This document shows, in pieces, positions 7,769 to 16,751 of a stretch of DNA of 54,339 nt; the stretch's first letter is position 1, and each line of letters starts with the position of its first letter. The translations under genes were made by a program, and so were the position numbers. The stretch comes from Verrucomicrobiaceae bacterium (GTDB lineage Bacteria; Verrucomicrobiota; Verrucomicrobiia; Verrucomicrobiales; Verrucomicrobiaceae): the NCBI GenBank assembly GCA_947440575.1, contig CANETF010000006.1, positions 1 to 54,339 of the forward strand. The letters run 5' to 3'. The notes under the pieces were generated by a model, which worked only from the letters and a program-made list of their open reading frames with translations, ran no database searches and was not told the DNA's origin.

Positions 7769-10240
7769 TTAGTGATTGAGAAAAGGTTCACTCATGATCA
7801 CCGCCTCAATGAGGGAGCGTAGGCCGTATAGTTTCTTGGGCAATTCAGCGACGATTCGCTCGATGGTGGCTTCGTCGAGAGCCTCCATTCGACGACCGCA
7901 AGCATAGGTGAGCAGGCGGTCGATCAGCATGCGGGCGAAGAGATCTTTGCGCTGCACGAGAATCTTTTTCAGGCCGGATACGTCCTCGAACTTCTCGCCG
8001 CTGGGCAGTTCGCCGCTGGAGTCGATCTTTGTTTTGCCGATGCGGGGCCGCCAATCGCCGATGGCGTCGAAGTTTTCGAGCGCAAAGCCGAGCGGGTCGA
8101 TCTTTTGATGGCAGCCGTAGCAGTTCGGCGACTCGCGATGCTTGCTGAGCAGCTCGCGGATGGATTTGGCACCACGCACATCGGGATCAATGGCGGGCAC
8201 GTCATCGGGCGGAGGTGGCGGTGGCGTGCCGAGGATGTTTTCGAGCAAAAATACGCCGCGAGTCACCGGCGACGTCTCGATGCCGTTCGCGGTGATGGTG
8301 AGCACGGAACCCATGCCGAGCAGGCCACCGCGTTTGTCGGTCTTGAAGCTGACTTTGCGGAACTCGTGGGCTTTCGCGGGATCGCCCAGCTCGCCGAGTT
8401 CATAGTGTGTGGCGAGTGGTTGGTTGAGGAAGCTGTAATCGCTGTCGAGGAAGTTCACGAGGCTGGCATCGCGGTCGATGAGGTCGCGCATGAACATGCG
8501 GGTCTCGATCTTGAAAGCGTCCTGGAAACCTTTGGCGTAGTACTCTTCGAACTCCTTCCGATCCGGCGGCATGCCACCGAGGTTGCGCAGATTCAACCAG
8601 CTATCGAGGAAACCGGCCACGAAGGCATCGGAACGTTTGTCTTTGAGCATCCGTCGCGTTTGGGCCAGCAGCACCTCAGGCTTGGTCATTTCTCCGCTGG
8701 CGGCGAGCTTCATGAGTTCGTCATCCGGCATGGTGGACCAGAGGAAGTAGGACAAGCGAGAGGCCAGTGCGTAACCGCCGAGTTTCTTCGAGTCACCTTG
8801 AGTCTCCTGCGAAAGATAAACGAAGCCCGGCGAGCAAAGCGCGGCCTTCAGAGCCGCTTTGAAGCCTTCCAGCGGCGAGTGACCGGTGCTGACGCGTTTC
8901 TCGGCGACTGCGACAAGCCGATCGACCTCGTCTTGGGTGGCCGGACGGCGATACGCACGAGTTGCGAAGCTATGGAGCATCTCGCGCATCTTTTCAGGTG
9001 AGAAGGCTTTTTGGCTCAAAACTGCCTTTTGATTCACGGTCGGCCATTCCTCGATGAGGGGGCCGCGAATCTTCACTTCGTCGATGCGGATATGCGGGAA
9101 CTTGCGCGTGTGCATGGCGATCTGCTTTGCTTCGACGATGCCGGGCTTTCCCTCCTTTTTGTCATCCTCATCCATGAACTGTGGCCAGAGGTCTTTGTGT
9201 TGGTCGGCGATTTTCATCCAGGTCTTGCGAATCTCTTCGGCCCCATTTGGGAACACAAATCGAGGGGTATGACCCGCATCCAGCCAGACCTTCATCGAGC
9301 GCCACTCAGCCTCGCCGTCGTTGAGCTGGATCTCCGCCAGCATGGGCTGGTTCGGCTGGGGAAGATCGAGCGGCCCGAGTTTGGCATCGCCGGGCACGAT
9401 GCCGAAGCGGAACAGCTCTCGTGAGTCGATACCGAAGAGTTCGGGATCGTATGGATGCTGCCGATTCATGGCCTTCACCAGCACCTGCACCTCGTAGAAG
9501 CCATCCACGGGCACGCCGTCCTCGAAGTCATTGATGAAGCCGAAGCCGCCGGTGTGCTTGTCGGAGTCCATGCACTCCAAAACGAGCAGGTGGAGATTGT
9601 CGTATTCGTTGCGCTTCTTCTCCGACTTCGACTTGGCCTTGAACTCGCCTTGGAAGTGCCACGTCTGTTCCTTGGGCTGCTGCTGATGGGCAAAAACCTT
9701 CTCCACCACCATATCGGCCGCGTCGAGATACTGATCGAGCAGGTAACCAGAGGTTTGCAGGACATCGCCGAGGTTCTCCATGTGCTCGGCGGATTGATCG
9801 CGGGGGAACTTCGTCGTGGGATCAAAGGCACCCATGTTCAGCGAGAAGAGATCGCCAATGGTGTGGAGGTATTCGGTGCGGTTGAGGCGCCGAAGAACGG
9901 TGCTGCCACCGGTGCTGGCGAGTGCTTGGCGGCCGTTGGTAAGCTCCTGGGTGATTTGTTCGATGAAGGCTTGTTGTTCATCGGAAGAAGGCTGTTTCGA
10001 TTTCTTCGGCGGCATTTCACCGAGGTTGATCTGATCGAGGATGTCCTTGAGTTCGATCAGCGTGTCCGTTTTGGCCACAGGAAGCGCGAGCGTGTCGAAA
10101 CGACGGTCGCCCTTCTGCTTTTCGGCGCCGTGGCAGTCGTTGCAGTAGGTTTGGAGAAAATGCGTGACCGTTTTGCCATCGGTAGCGGCAAGGACAGGAG
10201 TGGCTGCACCGAGGAGCAGGGCAAGTGAGAGGCGGAGCAT
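7769..10240 (-). CDS. Planctomycete-type cytochrome c / DUF1592-family secreted protein
   Basis: 823 aa with a signal peptide (MLRLSLALLLGAATPVLAA). A PSCyt1-like c-type heme motif CNDCH lies at about residues 33-37. The order of segments fits the PVC multi-domain family: DUF1587 (LRRLNRTEYLHTIGDLF), DUF1595/DUF1592 (FATRAYRRPATQDEVDRL, SRLSYFLWSTMPDDEL), DUF1588 (GGLLGMGSVLTITANG ... TSPVTRGVFLLE) with a second heme motif CYGCH before DPLGFALENFDAIG, and DUF1585 at the end (LLTYACGRRMEALDE). The biochemical role of this family is not established; an extracytoplasmic redox function is inferred from the heme sites. It is 18 nt downstream of the DUF1552 gene, its usual partner. Confidence 0.9.
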   Translation of the reverse strand: MLRLSLALLLGAATPVLAATDGKTVTHFLQTYCNDCHGAEKQKGDRRFDTLALPVAKTDTLIELKDILDQINLGEMPPKKSKQPSSDEQQAFIEQITQELTNGRQALASTGGSTVLRRLNRTEYLHTIGDLFSLNMGAFDPTTKFPRDQSAEHMENLGDVLQTSGYLLDQYLDAADMVVEKVFAHQQQPKEQTWHFQGEFKAKSKSEKKRNEYDNLHLLVLECMDSDKHTGGFGFINDFEDGVPVDGFYEVQVLVKAMNRQHPYDPELFGIDSRELFRFGIVPGDAKLGPLDLPQPNQPMLAEIQLNDGEAEWRSMKVWLDAGHTPRFVFPNGAEEIRKTWMKIADQHKDLWPQFMDEDDKKEGKPGIVEAKQIAMHTRKFPHIRIDEVKIRGPLIEEWPTVNQKAVLSQKAFSPEKMREMLHSFATRAYRRPATQDEVDRLVAVAEKRVSTGHSPLEGFKAALKAALCSPGFVYLSQETQGDSKKLGGYALASRLSYFLWSTMPDDELMKLAASGEMTKPEVLLAQTRRMLKDKRSDAFVAGFLDSWLNLRNLGGMPPDRKEFEEYYAKGFQDAFKIETRMFMRDLIDRDASLVNFLDSDYSFLNQPLATHYELGELGDPAKAHEFRKVSFKTDKRGGLLGMGSVLTITANGIETSPVTRGVFLLENILGTPPPPPPDDVPAIDPDVRGAKSIRELLSKHRESPNCYGCHQKIDPLGFALENFDAIGDWRPRIGKTKIDSSGELPSGEKFEDVSGLKKILVQRKDLFARMLIDRLLTYACGRRMEALDEATIERIVAELPKKLYGLRSLIEAVIMSEPFLNH

Positions 10241-10258
10241 AGGACTGGGTGAGGAGAT

Positions 10259-11575
10259 TTATGCGAGTCCGGTAAGCGTGCCCGTGCTGGTGCCGAAGGA
10301 GTCCACCTCAGCGCCGAAGCGTTGGAGCATGGAGAGATACAGATTGCAAAGCATCTGCCGGCCTTCGCCTTTGGCAGGGTAAGCCTTGTGCTCGCCGTGC
10401 TTGAGGCCGCCACCGGCCAAAATGAGGGGAAGGTTGTTGTTCGTGTGCGAGTTCGCGTTCCCCATGCCGCTACCGAAGAGCACCATGGAGTGATCCAGCA
10501 GCGTGCCTGCGCCGTCTTCGATGGATTTGAGCTTGGCGAGGAACTTGGCGAACTGCTCCACCTGATAGCGTTCCATCCTGATCAGCCCTTTGATGGCCTC
10601 TTCACGCTGTCCGTGGTGCGACAGGCTGTGATAACCGCCACTCAAGCCGAAGGCGGCGGCTTCAAAGTCACCGCCGATCTCCAGGGTGGCGATGCGGGTG
10701 GAATCCGTCTGCAAGGCGAGGGCGATGAGGTCATACATCACCGGCAGGTCGGAGACGAAATCCCGGTTCTTCGGCTCCTGCATCCTCGGGTCCGGTTTGG
10801 GCACGCTGGCCCACTTCCGACGCAGTTCGATCTGTTTCTCCACGTCACGGATAGAGGTGAAATACTCGTCGAGCTTCTCTTTATCTCGCTGGCCGAGGTG
10901 GCGCTGGAGTGATTTCGCATCGCCATTCACCGCATCGAGGATGGAGCCTTTCACATCGAGCCGGTCCATCGACGCCGCTAGGCTTTTGGCATCCTCGGTG
11001 ATGAAGAGCTTCTGAAACAACTCACGCGGCGTGCTGATCGGTGGCACGCGTGTGCCGCTGCGGGTCCACGACATGAGGCAGCCGCCGTGAATGCCGCTCT
11101 CTGACCCCAGCGTGAGCGAGGGGAACCGCGTGGCACCGCCCAACGTCTCGGCCGCTCGTTGATCGACGGTGATGTTGCCCTCCGGCTTGCCTTTCGCATC
11201 GGAGGTCTTCACGCCGCTGAGAAAAGAGCTCATGGCAAAGTGGCCGCCTTTGATGCCGTGATCGAGACCCGAGTAGAGCGTGAAGTCTTTTTGATGCGGC
11301 TTCAGTGCCTCGACAGACTCGGGCAGTTCATAATCCGCCCCTGTTTTGGTGGGAAAGAAGGCGGGCGGGTAAAAACCGAGCAAATTGCCAATGCACACCA
11401 TCCGCATCGGACGCTCGGCATTGACCGCTTGGCCCGCGAGACTGCCCACGGCGGCATTTTGAGCGAAAACACGTCCGCCGAGCGATTCGAGCAATGGCAG
11501 CGCCATGCTGATGCCGGTGGCTCGGAGGAAATGGCGGCGGTTGGAAGTGGCGAGAGGGTATTTTTGCATGGTCAT
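10259..11575 (-). CDS. DUF1552 family secreted protein with twin-arginine leader
   Basis: 438 aa. The N-terminus has a Tat-type leader, SNRRHFLRATGISMALPL. The family name-giving HxxSHH motif appears as HSLSHHGQ in the C-terminal half. Other segments are DYELPESVEALKPHQKDFTLYSGL and a C-terminal FGSGMGNANSHTNNNLP. The function is unknown; these proteins are encoded next to DUF1592-type cytochromes in PVC genomes and share their export route. The start codon overlaps the stop of the anti-sigma-like gene (11572-11575, ATGA), indicating coupled translation. An internal ATG two codons later is an alternative start. Confidence 0.92.
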   Translation of the reverse strand: MTMQKYPLATSNRRHFLRATGISMALPLLESLGGRVFAQNAAVGSLAGQAVNAERPMRMVCIGNLLGFYPPAFFPTKTGADYELPESVEALKPHQKDFTLYSGLDHGIKGGHFAMSSFLSGVKTSDAKGKPEGNITVDQRAAETLGGATRFPSLTLGSESGIHGGCLMSWTRSGTRVPPISTPRELFQKLFITEDAKSLAASMDRLDVKGSILDAVNGDAKSLQRHLGQRDKEKLDEYFTSIRDVEKQIELRRKWASVPKPDPRMQEPKNRDFVSDLPVMYDLIALALQTDSTRIATLEIGGDFEAAAFGLSGGYHSLSHHGQREEAIKGLIRMERYQVEQFAKFLAKLKSIEDGAGTLLDHSMVLFGSGMGNANSHTNNNLPLILAGGGLKHGEHKAYPAKGEGRQMLCNLYLSMLQRFGAEVDSFGTSTGTLTGLA

Positions 11576-12585
11576 GGGAGAGGTTGGGAGGTGATGAGCG
11601 TGACTTGCACGTCATCAAGGTAGTGAACCAAAGCGGGGCGCGAAGTGTCCTCTGGCGGCACAGCACCGAAGATTAGCACCAGCGTCTCCGATCCCGGCGG
11701 CAGGCGCAGCTTCATGGAAAAGGTATGCCAGCCCGATGTACCGGGCGGCGTGTCAAAACGCTGCGATTCCGACACCACGCCATCGCTCTCCACTTTCGAC
11801 CAAAAGTTCTTCGTGGCCGTCTCCGGTGCCTCATCCAGCGCGATGGCACGGATGAGGTAACGCGAGCTCAGATCGCTGTTCGTGGCGCAGAACGAAGCGG
11901 TGACCTCCGCTTCCGCCTCACCGTTCATCATGGCCACAGGCTGCGAGCGTAGATCGAGCATCTGATAGGCCCGAGAGGTATGGTTCTTCACCGGTTTCTG
12001 CAAAGGAATCGGCTTCAGCCTCATCATGCGTTCACCCTGCAAAGGCAGCACGTGTCCCTCGGCGGCAACCACGCTGGCGTCATCCATGCCCCACTGCCCC
12101 AAGCTATCTGGCAGCCCATCTTTGAGTGTTTGAGTCGCATCCTCCAAGCCTGCATCGAAAGCCAACAGCGGCACTTTGTTCACCGCCGCCCGCTGATTCA
12201 CAAAACCAAACACCACCGACGTGCAGAGCATTCCAAAGACAATCCCCGCCGCTGCCGCAGTCAGCGGACGCCACCCGAACCAGCGAAAGCTCGCGTTTTT
12301 CCGTGATTGATTCTGCACGAGATAATTGACACGACTCGCCAGGTCATCGGCCGCAGTTTCAGCGGACGCTGCCAACGAGATGCCAAGGGCATCGTGCAAG
12401 ACGAGCCAGCGCGGCGAGGGTGTCTGCACGGCCTTGATCAGGCCTAGCATCCGAATCTCCTCCACACACTGGGCACGAAACGCCGCATCGTATTCAAAGA
12501 GAAGAAGCATACGCTCGCTCTCGGCATCGGAAAGATCCCCGCCGCCGGTCCAGGCTTGGAGGAAGGTTTGAAGGTCAGTATTCAT
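11572..12585 (-). CDS. Single-pass membrane anti-sigma-like protein with extracytoplasmic beta-sandwich domain (module 1)
   Basis: 337 aa. Residues 1-100 are cytoplasmic-looking, with a short N-terminal helical region (LQTFLQAWTGGGDLSDAE) like the start of FecR or ZAS-type anti-sigma factors. Residues about 104-128 form one membrane helix (WRPLTAAAAGIVFGML...). The rest is predicted outside, with beta-rich segments EVTASF and VHYLDDVQVTLI that read like a carbohydrate-binding-type sandwich. The start overlaps the sigma gene stop (12582-12585). An AAGGAG ribosome site eight bases upstream is encoded in the last sigma codons. Position, topology and paralogy with 29866-30765 support an anti-sigma or signal-sensing role; direct homology to a named anti-sigma family is not certain. 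Confidence 0.8.
   Translation of the reverse strand: MNTDLQTFLQAWTGGGDLSDAESERMLLLFEYDAAFRAQCVEEIRMLGLIKAVQTPSPRWLVLHDALGISLAASAETAADDLASRVNYLVQNQSRKNASFRWFGWRPLTAAAAGIVFGMLCTSVVFGFVNQRAAVNKVPLLAFDAGLEDATQTLKDGLPDSLGQWGMDDASVVAAEGHVLPLQGERMMRLKPIPLQKPVKNHTSRAYQMLDLRSQPVAMMNGEAEAEVTASFCATNSDLSSRYLIRAIALDEAPETATKNFWSKVESDGVVSESQRFDTPPGTSGWHTFSMKLRLPPGSETLVLIFGAVPPEDTSRPALVHYLDDVQVTLITSQPLP
12208..12273 (-). repeat. 66-nt conserved transmembrane-coding segment, copy 1
   Basis: This stretch encodes most of the membrane helix of the anti-sigma-like protein. It matches 30490-30555 at 58 of 66 positions by hand alignment, while sequence outside it is much more diverged between the two paralogues. 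Confidence 0.8.
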
Positions 12586-13145
12586 GGGTAGGTCTCCTTA
12601 TTCATACAGTCGCGCAGCATTTGATTCGCACGGTAGTGAAGCTGGTAGATCGCAGGCACGGTAGTTTGCAGTTCCTCGGCCAGCGCGGTGGGGCGCGCGC
12701 CCTCGAGTCCAGCATGTACCACTCGGCGCAGCTTTTTTGGCAAGAGGGAGATGCAATGGAGCAGCCGCTCGACACGGCCTACTTCATCGTGGTGAGCCGC
12801 AGCTTCAAGTTCCTGCTCCGCGATACGGACAACCTCCGCCTGGAAGCGCTCAACCGCATTGGCGCGGCGCTTCTGACTGCGGAAATGGGTCAACAACCGG
12901 TTCCGGGCAATGCCGCGCAACCACGCGCCAAAGTCACCTCCCCGCCTGAAGCTTGCCAGATCCTGCCAAGCCGTCACGAACACCTCCTGTGCCAGATCAT
13001 CCGCCTCCGCGATATTGTAGAGTTGCCCAGCGAGATAACCACGCAGCATCAGCTCATACCGCCGCACCACCTGCAAATACAAATCAGCCTCCCCGCGCTC
13101 GATTTGGTCGAGCAGGTTGGTGAGATCGGTTTTGTCATCATTCAT
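12582..13145 (-). CDS. ECF-type RNA polymerase sigma factor (module 1)
   Basis: 187 aa. Sigma region 2 covers about residues 22-92, with AEADDLAQEVFVTAWQDL (the core-binding helix) and FGAWLRGIARNRLLTHFRS. Region 4 is in the C-terminal third (LLPKKLRRVVHAGLEGARPTALAEEL...). The size and two-domain build are those of an extracytoplasmic-function sigma factor. Its final codons carry the ribosome site for the downstream membrane protein, and the two genes overlap by 4 nt, the usual sigma/anti-sigma arrangement. Downstream in the same block are the DUF1552 and cytochrome genes, its probable targets. There are 108 nt between its start and the preceding beta-helix gene, room for an autoregulated promoter. 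Confidence 0.93.
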   Translation of the reverse strand: MNDDKTDLTNLLDQIERGEADLYLQVVRRYELMLRGYLAGQLYNIAEADDLAQEVFVTAWQDLASFRRGGDFGAWLRGIARNRLLTHFRSQKRRANAVERFQAEVVRIAEQELEAAAHHDEVGRVERLLHCISLLPKKLRRVVHAGLEGARPTALAEELQTTVPAIYQLHYRANQMLRDCMNKETYP

Positions 13146-13253
13146 GCGGCTTCGTAATTGGCATTCCTGTCTGATGTGCCGATGCTGGTGCCGATCTCAC
13201 AAAAACTTTTGCCCGACGGTGGTTTTGTGCGGAGTCTGCATCTCTCCACGCCG

Positions 13254-14570
13254 CTAATCCTTCACATCGGGGAGGCTTCGATGCTCTGAAGCGCCGATGT
13301 CGCTGGCGGCATCCATGCGGCGTGGCTGGCCACTGAAGTCGTCCGCACAGTCGGCGGCGGTCAAAGGCGAACGCAGCTTTTCCGCAGCGCCGACGACATT
13401 GGTAAAAGGCGATTTCAAATGCAAATCGCAAGCGGCAGGGTCGGCAAACATTGCGGGAGTCGCTTGGGTGAAGTTGCCATACACCTCGGCCTCTGCGCCG
13501 TTGCGTGAGAGGATCGTGGCGTCGGTCAGGTTGTTCGCGATGATGACGCCCTTGGTGTTGGCGAAGCGATACTCGATGGCGTTGGGACAGGTGCCATTGG
13601 TCAGGATGGTGTTGTGCAGGATTTTGGTGCCGGGTGAGTTCCAAGCCAGAATCGGCGCGTCGGCATTGGTGATGCGGCGTGAGGTGTAGAAGAAGTTGTT
13701 TCGAATGACGCCGCCAGAGTGGTCGCTAGGGCCGTCTTTGGGTTTTTCATTCACGCCAAATTGGACGCCGCGGTCGCAGTCGAGGAAGACGCAGCGCTCC
13801 ACGATGGAGTCGCGTGAGTCATTCCACATGAGCACGGCCGGGCCGTGCTGGAACCTGAGTCCCGGCTTCACATGCATGTTCCGAAAGACGCAGTCTCGGA
13901 CGATGTTGCGGTCGCCACGGTGAATGTCCACGCCTTGCGTATAGCCCTTATTCGCGATGGGGCCGATGTCGGTGTATTCGATGAGACAGTGCTCGACGAT
14001 GCAGTCTTTGGCTCCGATGCGGCCTGGTCCGCCGCTAGTGCCTTTCACGAACTGTTCACCAGCGTCGAAGAGGCGGAGGTTGCGCATGCGCACGGCACGG
14101 CAGCCGAATCGGCCATGCAGCATGATGGGGTGATGGAAGAAGTCGCCGATGGACATGTCGGCGACCAGGGCACCATCCACATTGTTGAACTGGAAACAGC
14201 TTTGTGGGTTCCCTTCAGGATTTTCCTGCCCCGGTCCACGAATGACAACGTCCTCGCGCTTCCCGGTCGCACCACGGAAGGCGATGTTGCGCAATGGCTC
14301 CGAGGTCTTGGCTCCAAGCACGAGGTCGTGGGTGATTCGGTATTCACCCGCGGCGAGCACGATGGTTTGACCCGATTTCATGGACCGAACGGCCTGCTCC
14401 AGCTCCGCGCCGGTTTTCACATGAACCACTTCACCCTCGGGCTTGGGCAAAGGTGTGGCGGCTATTTGTTCGAGCAGCACCTTCGCGACCTCAGGTGGGA
14501 CTTCTGCATGAAGTGGGCTGCCAGCGATGAGAAGGGCGATGCTCAAGATGTGGTTGAAGGGGGAGATCAT
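13254..14570 (-). CDS. Secreted parallel beta-helix protein, possible polysaccharide lyase
   Basis: 438 aa with a signal peptide (MISPFNHILSIALLIAGSPLHA). Residues about 48-110 (VKTGAELEQAVRSMKSGQTI, AAGEYRI) match the opening of PL6/chondroitinase-B-like and DUF1565 beta-helix proteins. Repeated turns follow, with N/G-rich edges such as NRNIVRDCVFRNMH, SIVERCVFLDCDRGVQFG and GVIIANNLTDATI. Such folds cleave or bind acidic polysaccharides outside the cytoplasm. No catalytic Lys/Arg pair can be assigned with confidence. It is the last gene of a same-strand run that begins at 17708, 21 nt after the alpha/beta hydrolase gene. Confidence 0.8.
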   Translation of the reverse strand: MISPFNHILSIALLIAGSPLHAEVPPEVAKVLLEQIAATPLPKPEGEVVHVKTGAELEQAVRSMKSGQTIVLAAGEYRITHDLVLGAKTSEPLRNIAFRGATGKREDVVIRGPGQENPEGNPQSCFQFNNVDGALVADMSIGDFFHHPIMLHGRFGCRAVRMRNLRLFDAGEQFVKGTSGGPGRIGAKDCIVEHCLIEYTDIGPIANKGYTQGVDIHRGDRNIVRDCVFRNMHVKPGLRFQHGPAVLMWNDSRDSIVERCVFLDCDRGVQFGVNEKPKDGPSDHSGGVIRNNFFYTSRRITNADAPILAWNSPGTKILHNTILTNGTCPNAIEYRFANTKGVIIANNLTDATILSRNGAEAEVYGNFTQATPAMFADPAACDLHLKSPFTNVVGAAEKLRSPLTAADCADDFSGQPRRMDAASDIGASEHRSLPDVKD

Positions 14571-14591
14571 GTTGTTGGTGCTGTTTGCGGT

Positions 14592-15833
14592 TCATAGCCA
14601 CTTTTCAAACCAAGCCCAGGCATCGGCTTGGCGCTCGGCGTTGAACTCGTGCGGGCGTTCTTCGATGATGCCTTTGAAGTGCTCGGGGACACCGGCTTTG
14701 GCGTAGCATTTCGTCAGTTTTTCATGAGCGGCACGCACGCCATCGGACTCGAAGAGCGGGTCCTGAATGCCATTGATCACCAGGAGCGGCTTCGGCATGG
14801 CGAGGGAGGCGATGTCGGGATGATCCATGAGGCGGTAGATGCCAGGGATGATCTTGCTGTGGCCGATGGTGTTGCGGACGTGCTTGGCAAGTTGGTTTGG
14901 AAAGGAACACATCCATCCGCACACGACCGCCGCTTTGATCCGATCATCCAAGGCCGCGAGATAAGCGCTGCGCAGTCCGCCGACGCTGTGGCCCACGCAG
15001 CCGATGCGCTGCGGGTCCACCTCGGACCGCGTCGCGAGATAGTCCACCGTGCGGAGGTCATCCCACGCGAGGATACCCGACCACGTGACTCCCGCGCTGA
15101 GCAAGGTGCGGCCCATGAGTTGCTCGCTGGCATTGCTGCGCTGGTTGAACTTCACCACCGACTCACTGCTGATGCCTGAAGGCCGCTCCTTCCACTCGGG
15201 AGGATCGTCTTCGAGCACCATGCGTCGTTCACCCCAGAAAAACATGTCGATGCTGATCACCACATAACCGCGCCGCACCATCTCCGTGCCGATAGCCTTC
15301 TTCCCGTAGGATTCCCGCATCTCGATTAGCGTGGGATGCACGTCATCGCCTTCCAGTTCACGCTCGCGGCCCCACATATAATAGGCCCCATGCGAATGCA
15401 GCAGCACCACGGCAGGCGCGGGCTTGGTGAGCGCCTTCGGGATCAAAACCGTGCCCGGCACGCGAAACACCGGTGTGGTGTTGAAGCGAATCTCCTCGCG
15501 AATGTAGTCGCCACAGTCCTTCCGCGAGATCACTTCCGCCTGCGGCTCGCACGTCTCCGGCGAGTAGTGCAGCAGCTCCAGCATCTTCGCCCGAGCCTTT
15601 GCCTTCCAGGTCGCGAGATCAGCATGCTCGTCGTTGAGAAACGAAAGCGGCACTTCGCCTTGTGTCTTCAACTTCTGGACGAAAACATCCAGCGTCCCCG
15701 TGTGCGGCCCGATCTTCGGCGGCGTGGGATTCATCGAGTAACGAATCTCAGTCTTGGATTCAGCCGCGCCCGCATTCGACGAGACTACAGCGGCTCCAGC
15801 AACCGTGACAATGAATTGGCGGCGGGTGTTCAT
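14592..15833 (-). CDS. Secreted alpha/beta hydrolase (acetyl xylan esterase/dienelactone hydrolase type)
   Basis: 413 aa from the ATG at 15833, whose A overlaps the ThuA stop (15830-15833). A longer open frame upstream lies inside the ThuA gene and is rejected. The leader is MNTRRQFIVTVAGAAVVSS, resembling a Tat or Sec signal. The nucleophile elbow is GHSVGG (Ser about 283), the acid is probably in INGIQDPLF (Asp about 358) and the base in ERPHEF (His about 395). The oxyanion segment is LLHSHGAYY. It is likely an esterase that removes acyl groups from glycans or natural products; the substrate is inferred only from context. Confidence 0.88.
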   Translation of the reverse strand: MNTRRQFIVTVAGAAVVSSNAGAAESKTEIRYSMNPTPPKIGPHTGTLDVFVQKLKTQGEVPLSFLNDEHADLATWKAKARAKMLELLHYSPETCEPQAEVISRKDCGDYIREEIRFNTTPVFRVPGTVLIPKALTKPAPAVVLLHSHGAYYMWGRERELEGDDVHPTLIEMRESYGKKAIGTEMVRRGYVVISIDMFFWGERRMVLEDDPPEWKERPSGISSESVVKFNQRSNASEQLMGRTLLSAGVTWSGILAWDDLRTVDYLATRSEVDPQRIGCVGHSVGGLRSAYLAALDDRIKAAVVCGWMCSFPNQLAKHVRNTIGHSKIIPGIYRLMDHPDIASLAMPKPLLVINGIQDPLFESDGVRAAHEKLTKCYAKAGVPEHFKGIIEERPHEFNAERQADAWAWFEKWL

Positions 15834-16723
15834 GGCTTGATATTTGTGCCCATCCACCGCACCGCATTTTCCACCACGCGGAGCGGCTCGGCTTGCTGGA
15901 AGATGCCATAGGTCTCGTGACCGGGACGGAAGTAGAACACGCGGCCTTTGCCGATCTGCCACACGCAGCCGCTGCGGAACTGCTCGCCTTTGTCCCACTT
16001 TTCTTCGAACACGACTTCATCAGGCTCCGGCACATGGAAAGGCTCGCCATACATCTCTGTGTGCGGGATGTCCCACTGCGCGGGTAAACCAGCGGCGATG
16101 GGGTGCTGCGGCAGCAGCCTGGTGACGTGCGAGGGCATGCCGTCATTTCGATACACAGGGAACACGCACGCTGGCAGGGTGAGTTTCCACACGTTGCCCT
16201 CGCCCTTTTCGACAAAGGGCGTGATGCGGGCTGCGCGGCCAACGCCTTTGTAATACGGCGCGTCATTGAGGAACTCCCACTTTGCCGTGGCACGCTCAAC
16301 TTCCGGCAAAGCCTTGATTGCATCCGCCTTGGCCCGCTCCTGCATCAACCGCACGAAGGGCTTGCCCCAGTGCGTGGAGTGCAGCCCGATGAAGCCGAGT
16401 TTCCCCTCCATCACACGCTTCACAATGGCTTCCATTCGGGCATCGTCCTGGTCCTTCACGCGACGATGACACCAGAAGATGAGCACATCGGTGGCATCTA
16501 GCGTGGCATCGGAAAGGCCTTGATCCGCCTCATCGAGTTTCGCCGTCTTCACCGCAAGCCCGGGCAGCTTCGCAAGGTGCACCTCGAGCGTCTCGCCGAG
16601 GAATTTCTCCCCGTAGCCCTCCTTTTGCTGCGGCTGCTGCTCGTCCCAGACGAGGACGCGGATGGGTTCCGCGGCAAAGATCGGGCAAACAAGAGCACCC
16701 AGTAGCAAGGCGATGGATTTCAT
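15830..16723 (-). CDS. Secreted ThuA-domain protein (copy 1)
   Basis: 297 aa with a signal peptide (MKSIALLLGALVCPIFAAEP). The ThuA-like class I glutamine amidotransferase fold follows (RVLVWDEQQPQQKEGYG, TDVLIFWCHRRVKD, KLGFIGLHSTHWGKPF). The family was named from a trehalose-utilisation locus; many PVC members are secreted and of unknown activity. The C-terminal YFRPGHETYGIFQ is typical. It is coupled by a 4-nt overlap to the alpha/beta hydrolase downstream, and 28 nt separate it from the isomerase-like gene upstream. Confidence 0.9.
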   Translation of the reverse strand: MKSIALLLGALVCPIFAAEPIRVLVWDEQQPQQKEGYGEKFLGETLEVHLAKLPGLAVKTAKLDEADQGLSDATLDATDVLIFWCHRRVKDQDDARMEAIVKRVMEGKLGFIGLHSTHWGKPFVRLMQERAKADAIKALPEVERATAKWEFLNDAPYYKGVGRAARITPFVEKGEGNVWKLTLPACVFPVYRNDGMPSHVTRLLPQHPIAAGLPAQWDIPHTEMYGEPFHVPEPDEVVFEEKWDKGEQFRSGCVWQIGKGRVFYFRPGHETYGIFQQAEPLRVVENAVRWMGTNIKP

Positions 16724-16751
16724 GGCGGGAAGAGAATGGGGGAACTGCGTG

